A stretch of DNA of 9,269 nt, from assembly GCA_023268955.1 (NCBI GenBank), contig JALRJW010000192.1, positions 1 through 9,269 on the forward strand. Reading direction: 5' to 3'. Below are positions 6,157 through 9,269 of this stretch, piece after piece. The stretch comes from Aliarcobacter sp. Lineage in GTDB: Bacteria; Campylobacterota; Campylobacteria; Campylobacterales; Arcobacteraceae. Numbering within the stretch: position 1 is the first letter of the stretch; the number at the start of each line of letters is the position of its first letter. Below the pieces are notes generated by a model. It was not told the DNA's origin. It saw only the letters and a list, made by a program, of their open reading frames with translations, and ran no database searches. Made by a program: the position numbers and the translations under genes.

Positions 6157-7063
6157 AATTTTAAATAATCCTATTTTTACAACTGTTCAAGATTTAGGAA
6201 GAGTAGGGTACATGCACGCTGGTATTTCAAACTCAGGGGCTAGTGATGAATTTTTGTTTTTATTAGCTAATAAACTTTTGCAAAATGATAAAAATACTTC
6301 TTGTTTAGAAATATCAATGGGAAGTTTTGAAATTAAGTTTCATAAAAAAACTAAAATAGTTGTTTGTGGATATGTTGAAAATATTTATTTAGATGAACAA
6401 AAAATAGAAGCTTTTAATACTTTTAAAGTTAAAGAAAATCAAGTGTTAAAAATTAAAAACATAGATTTTGGTAAAAAAGTTTATTTAGGTCTAAAAAATG
6501 GTTTTGTTTTTGAAAAAATTTTAGGAAGTGCTTCAACTTCTGTAAAAGAGCATTTAGGTGTTTTTGAAGGAAGAAAACTAAAAAAAGGCGATATTTTAGA
6601 GTATCAAGAGTACGAAGATGATTACAATACAAGATATAAAGGTGAGTTTTTTTCAAAAACAAATAAAGATATTTTGACTTTGAGAGTAATTATATCTTAT
6701 CAAGAAAATGAGTTTGATATAAAAGAGAAAGAAAAGTTTTTTACTCAAACTTATACAATTACAAATGATTTTAATACTATGGCTTGCAGATTAGATTGTC
6801 TTGAAGAAATTCAATGCAATATTGAAGGTGTAATTTCTGAAGGGATAAGTTTTGGAAGTATTCAAATTCCTAAAAATGGAAAGCCAATAATTTTGCTTAA
6901 AAATAGACAAACAATAGGCGGGTATCCTAAAATTGGTTCAGTTTTAGGGATTGATTGTTTTAAATTAGCTCAATGTGCTCCAAATCAAAAAGTTAGATTT
7001 GAGCAGATTGATTTAACAAAAGCAAGGGAGTTTACAAAAAATTTTTATTTGATATTCAAGTAG
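6146..7063 (+). CDS. pxpC: 5-oxoprolinase subunit PxpC (KipA / CHD2, biotin-dependent carboxylase-like)
   Basis: Third subunit of ATP-dependent 5-oxoprolinase, partner of PxpB. It has 305 residues from the TTG at 6146 (308 from the GTG at 6137), close to the usual length. I prefer TTG because it yields MSLEILNNPIFTTVQDLGR, the normal family opening, and has a good ribosome site. It overlaps the pxpB end by 11 bases. Conserved parts are TTVQDLGR (12-19), GISNSGASDE, CLEISMGSFEI, and near the end IQIPKNGKPIILLKNRQTIG then GYPKIGSVLGIDCFKLAQ. Two usually conserved spots differ: the RxLPGPE-type string reads RVIISYQE (180-187), and the SNRMGYRLxG string reads FNTMACRLDC (209-218 or so), which loses the Arg and Gly. 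The protein is cytosolic with no membrane segment. The name is secure at family level; the effect of the changes on activity is unknown. It is the last gene of the unit. Confidence 0.92.
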   Translation: MSLEILNNPIFTTVQDLGRVGYMHAGISNSGASDEFLFLLANKLLQNDKNTSCLEISMGSFEIKFHKKTKIVVCGYVENIYLDEQKIEAFNTFKVKENQVLKIKNIDFGKKVYLGLKNGFVFEKILGSASTSVKEHLGVFEGRKLKKGDILEYQEYEDDYNTRYKGEFFSKTNKDILTLRVIISYQENEFDIKEKEKFFTQTYTITNDFNTMACRLDCLEEIQCNIEGVISEGISFGSIQIPKNGKPIILLKNRQTIGGYPKIGSVLGIDCFKLAQCAPNQKVRFEQIDLTKAREFTKNFYLIFK

Positions 7064-7091
7064 TTTAAAATTATAATTAAATTCCTTTTTG

Positions 7092-7099
7092 GATAGAAT
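7092..7099 (+). promoter_or_regulatory. Extended -10 promoter (gnTAnaAT type) for the unknown gene at 7128
   Basis: GATAGAAT matches the gnTAnaAT -10 element known from Campylobacter sigma-70 promoters. It directly follows a T-rich run (TTCCTTTTTG), as is also usual there. Transcription would start about 7106, leaving a leader of roughly 22 bases with AAAGGA (7112-7117) before the ATG at 7128. This argues that the last three genes form a unit of their own, separate from pxpABC. TATAAT at 7072-7077 is a second possible -10. Confidence 0.55.
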
Positions 7100-7127
7100 T
7101 ACTCAAATTTTAAAGGATTTATAGAAT

Positions 7128-7751
7128 ATGAGAAAAATTAATATAAAAGATATAAAAGTAACAGTTGATTTAGCAAATCTAATTAACATTAATACACCAA
7201 GTAAAGTGCTTATAGATTTGCTTGGAAATGTCTATGTAAATGAGCAAATGACTAAAAATATACCTATTATTGCTCTTATGGATAATTTTAAAAATGTATA
7301 TTTAGATTTAAATACAATGGTGAATCAAAATTTAGCTGATTATAAAGCAGAAATTTTAGGTACTAATTGTAAATTAAGTCCTGTTGGTAACTGGCAGAAG
7401 ATAATTGATTATAATAAAAATCAATTTTTGTATTTTGATCACCAAAGTGATGGTGTGGAAATTTTTGAAGATTCAATTATGGAAGATATAGGATGGCATG
7501 CTAGTCCTTTGGAAATTTCATATAGAGAAATTTCAGAGTTTATTGAAGAAAATTGTGATGGAACTTTAGTGTTCTATGATAATGGTGTTCAATTTAATGG
7601 TTTTGCAATTGTTGATAATATTGAAGATGTTAGAGCAAAAACAAAAGAGTTTGTAGTTCAAAAAGCTAAGCAAAATATTGAAGATGGTATAGTAGACGTT
7701 GATGATGACGATGTTATTGAATCAATGGAATTTTTTGGAATTAAGGCTTAA
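7128..7751 (+). CDS. Unknown acidic cytosolic protein, first gene of the dedA-helicase unit
   Basis: I do not recognise this 207-residue protein. It has no signal peptide and no membrane segment. The first 60 residues look like alternating strand and helix (KVTVDLANLI, KVLIDLLGNVYV, IIALMDNFKNVYLDL). The centre carries LSPVGNWQKI and GWHASPLEISYREISEFIEE, then GTLVFYDNGVQFNGFAIVDN (145-164, apparent strands). The tail is very acidic with a DVDDDDVIES run (190-199). Start ATG at 7128 has AAAGGA 10 bases before it. The next gene starts 2 bases after the stop, with its ribosome site (AAGG, 7743-7746) inside this gene, so the two are coupled. No function can be assigned from sequence or position. 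Confidence 0.85.
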   Translation: MRKINIKDIKVTVDLANLININTPSKVLIDLLGNVYVNEQMTKNIPIIALMDNFKNVYLDLNTMVNQNLADYKAEILGTNCKLSPVGNWQKIIDYNKNQFLYFDHQSDGVEIFEDSIMEDIGWHASPLEISYREISEFIEENCDGTLVFYDNGVQFNGFAIVDNIEDVRAKTKEFVVQKAKQNIEDGIVDVDDDDVIESMEFFGIKA

Positions 7752-7753
7752 TA

Positions 7754-8299
7754 TTGGAAGAATTTATTAAAGAATGGGGTTATATAGCTCTGTTTTTATA
7801 CTCATTTGGCGGTGGATTTGTAGGTTTAGTTGTTGCAGGAGTTTTATCTTTTGCAGGTGATTTAAACTTATATATCTCAATAATGGTTGCAATTACAGCA
7901 AACTTTTTAGGGGATCAGTTTTTGTTTTTTATAGCAAGGGGCAATAAAGCTTATGCTAAAGGAATGATGAAAAACTATGGAAGAAAAATTGCATTAGCCC
8001 ATATAATGATGAGAAAATATGGCTCTTTTGTTGTGTTTATTCAAAAATATATATATGGAATTAAAACTTTAATTCCATTAGCAATGGGGCTTACAAAATA
8101 TTCATACTTTAAATTTTCTGTTTTAAATATATTTGCTTCGATTATTTGGGGACTTATAGTAGGTTTTGCTTCATTTAAAGCAGGTGAATATATACTAAGT
8201 ACAGCTGATGATTTTAAATATGTTGGATTAGGAATTGTAGTAGTTGTTATTCTTGGAATTTCATACGTATTTAAAAGAATTGACAAAAAGAAAAACTAG
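7754..8299 (+). CDS. DedA-family inner membrane protein (YohD-like), TTG start
   Basis: DedA proteins are polytopic inner-membrane proteins linked to membrane-potential upkeep and to lipid-carrier recycling. The exact role of this branch is not known. The 181 residues fit a short member with several hydrophobic segments (about 10-34, 40-62, 90-110, 125-150, 155-174) and a basic C-terminal tail (KRIDKKKN), likely cytoplasmic. Conserved DedA features are LGDQFLFFIARG (52-63) and YIYGIKTLIPLAMGLTKY (99-116), ending in SIIWGLIVG. By recall it resembles E. coli YohD most (the GDQ and YG.. strings). It departs from that plan at two key places: the acidic EGE-type string is GGG (19-21), and both arginines of the RFxYGxR string are lysine (K98, K104). 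The TTG at 7754 has AAGG 7 bases upstream. Its stop codon forms part of the ribosome site of the helicase gene. Confidence 0.9.
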   Translation: MEEFIKEWGYIALFLYSFGGGFVGLVVAGVLSFAGDLNLYISIMVAITANFLGDQFLFFIARGNKAYAKGMMKNYGRKIALAHIMMRKYGSFVVFIQKYIYGIKTLIPLAMGLTKYSYFKFSVLNIFASIIWGLIVGFASFKAGEYILSTADDFKYVGLGIVVVVILGISYVFKRIDKKKN

Positions 8300-8303
8300 G
8301 AAA
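8298..8303 (+). promoter_or_regulatory. Ribosome binding site before the helicase frame
   Basis: AGGAAA begins inside the TAG stop of the DedA gene. It is 4 bases before an in-frame ATA at 8308, the position where the helicase start is expected. It is 17 bases before the nearest ATG (8321), which is too far and out of frame. Confidence 0.45.
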
Positions 8304-8307
8304 AACT

Positions 8308-9269
8308 ATAAAAACAATAAATGAAATAAATATATCTAAGGATTTTAAAGAAAATCTAAAATCTTTGGGTTTTGAAAAATTAACGGCTATTCAAGAGAAA
8401 AGTGCTGAAATTTTATTAGAAAATAAAGATTGCATTGCAAAAGCTCAGACGGGTTCTGGAAAAACATTAGCTTTTTCCTTTCCTGTTATAGAAAAAATTG
8501 ATGTAAAAAATTACAAAATACAAACTTTGATTTTAGCACCAACTAGAGAGTTAGCAAATCAAATTGCTCAAAATATGAGAAATTATATAAGACATATTCA
8601 TAATGTTAAGGTTTTGACATTATGTGGTGGAATGCCTTTTAAACCACAAGTTGCTTCACTTTTTCATGGAGCGCATATTATTGTAGGAACAGCAGGTAGG
8701 GTGTTAAAACACTTAAAAGAAGAAAATATTGATTTATCAAATGTAAATCAACTTGTGTTAGATGAAGCAGATAAAATGCTTGATATGGGTTTTTACGATG
8801 ATATTATGGAAATAATAGAGTACTTACCAAAACAAAGACAAACTATGCTTTTTTCAGCTACTTATGAAAATAATATTGAAAAATTAGCTAAAGATATTTT
8901 AAATGACCCAGCTTTTATTGAAGTTGAAGCAGTGAAAAACAAGATAAAGCAAGTTTTTTATAAATGTCAAAAACAAAATAGAAAAAATCTTTTAATTCCT
9001 GTAATTACTCAAAATAAAGCAAGTTCTATTTTAATCTTTGCAAATATGAAAATCGAGTGCGATGACATTGCTGACTTTTTAGATGAAATGGGTGTTGATG
9101 TTTTAACTTTGCATTCAGACCTTGACCAAAGGGAAAGGGATGAAGTTTTTGCTCTATTTAAAAGCAAATCTTATCCTGTTTTAATTGCAAGTGATGTGGC
9201 TTCAAGAGGTCTTGATGTTGATGATATTGATTTAGTAATCAACTATGAATTAGCAAAAGATTCAAAGGT
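8308..9269 (+). CDS. DEAD-box ATP-dependent RNA helicase, DbpA-like, 3' end outside window, start codon unclear
   Basis: ATP-driven RNA unwinding enzyme. The core resembles E. coli DbpA, which acts in large ribosomal subunit assembly, especially at LTLCGGMPFKPQ and SLFHGAHIIVGTAGR. Counting from 8308 as residue 1, the motifs are: Q motif GFEKLTAIQ (21-29), motif I AQTGSGKT (46-53), Ia PTREL (78-82), Ib TAGR (128-131; the family usually has TPGR), II DEAD (152-155), III SAT (183-185) and V SDVASRGLD (295-303). The window ends before motif VI and before any C-terminal rRNA-binding domain, so DbpA identity stays likely but unproved. The frame is open from the TGA at 8281 to the edge. Upstream of the Q motif there is no in-frame ATG or GTG; the only TTG (8365) would remove the helix before the Q motif. 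The ATA at 8308, just behind AGGAAA, is where the start should be. Confidence 0.9.
   Translation, partial: MKTINEINISKDFKENLKSLGFEKLTAIQEKSAEILLENKDCIAKAQTGSGKTLAFSFPVIEKIDVKNYKIQTLILAPTRELANQIAQNMRNYIRHIHNVKVLTLCGGMPFKPQVASLFHGAHIIVGTAGRVLKHLKEENIDLSNVNQLVLDEADKMLDMGFYDDIMEIIEYLPKQRQTMLFSATYENNIEKLAKDILNDPAFIEVEAVKNKIKQVFYKCQKQNRKNLLIPVITQNKASSILIFANMKIECDDIADFLDEMGVDVLTLHSDLDQRERDEVFALFKSKSYPVLIASDVASRGLDVDDIDLVINYELAKDSK

Noticed and set aside
6785..6817. C-x3-C-x5-C in PxpC as a metal or iron-sulfur site
   Set aside because: The spacing matches no cluster motif I know and no fourth ligand is evident. Kept only as a remark in the PxpC finding.
7069..7078. AATTATAATT palindrome after pxpC as a terminator
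   Set aside because: It has no G-C pairs and no following T-run; such strings are expected by chance at this base composition. It is more likely part of promoter DNA for the next unit.
1..9269. Defence island, CRISPR, phage, toxin-antitoxin or transposon content
   Set aside because: All recognised genes are housekeeping, metabolic or chemotaxis families with uniform composition. No direct-repeat arrays, transposase or integrase motifs were seen.

Overview
The window is very AT-rich. Its genes have the codon use, short AGGA-type ribosome sites and gene families of Campylobacterota, most likely the Arcobacteraceae (Arcobacter, Aliarcobacter and relatives). This rests on the flavour of the HtpG, chemoreceptor and DedA sequences and on a 'gnTAnaAT' -10 box, not on any search. 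The DNA is tightly packed and reads as chromosomal core. I see no tRNA, rRNA, CRISPR array, insertion sequence, integrase or phage gene, and no gene-free stretch longer than about 85 bases.

Layout from left to right. (1) The 3' half of htpG (Hsp90 chaperone), entering from the left edge and ending in a hairpin. (2) A leftward two-gene unit: a 900-residue chemoreceptor with a Cache-type sensor domain, followed one base later by a small acidic protein of unknown function. The small gene converges on htpG. (3) An 83-base divergent promoter region with a small inverted repeat over the chemoreceptor start point. (4) A rightward unit of an unknown protein of about 143 residues and then pxpA-pxpB-pxpC, the three subunits of ATP-dependent 5-oxoprolinase. 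(5) A fresh promoter followed by an unknown 207-residue protein, a DedA-family membrane protein and a DEAD-box RNA helicase close to DbpA, which is cut by the right edge.

How they work together: PxpA, PxpB and PxpC together open 5-oxoproline (a damage product of glutamine and glutamate) to glutamate, and their genes touch or overlap. The chemoreceptor ends in a CheR/CheB-tether-like pentapeptide, so it is probably a high-abundance type receptor that recruits the adaptation enzymes. The last three genes are close-packed and probably co-transcribed, but share no obvious pathway.

I did not find a clear new defence or mobile system. The points most worth a second look are: the helicase frame, which has no usable ATG/GTG/TTG start at its expected position (an ATA sits exactly there); 5-oxoprolinase subunits B and C that have lost several signature glycines and the 'RMG' motif; a DedA protein whose acidic pair is replaced by glycines and whose two key arginines are both lysine; and the small protein welded to the chemoreceptor gene.
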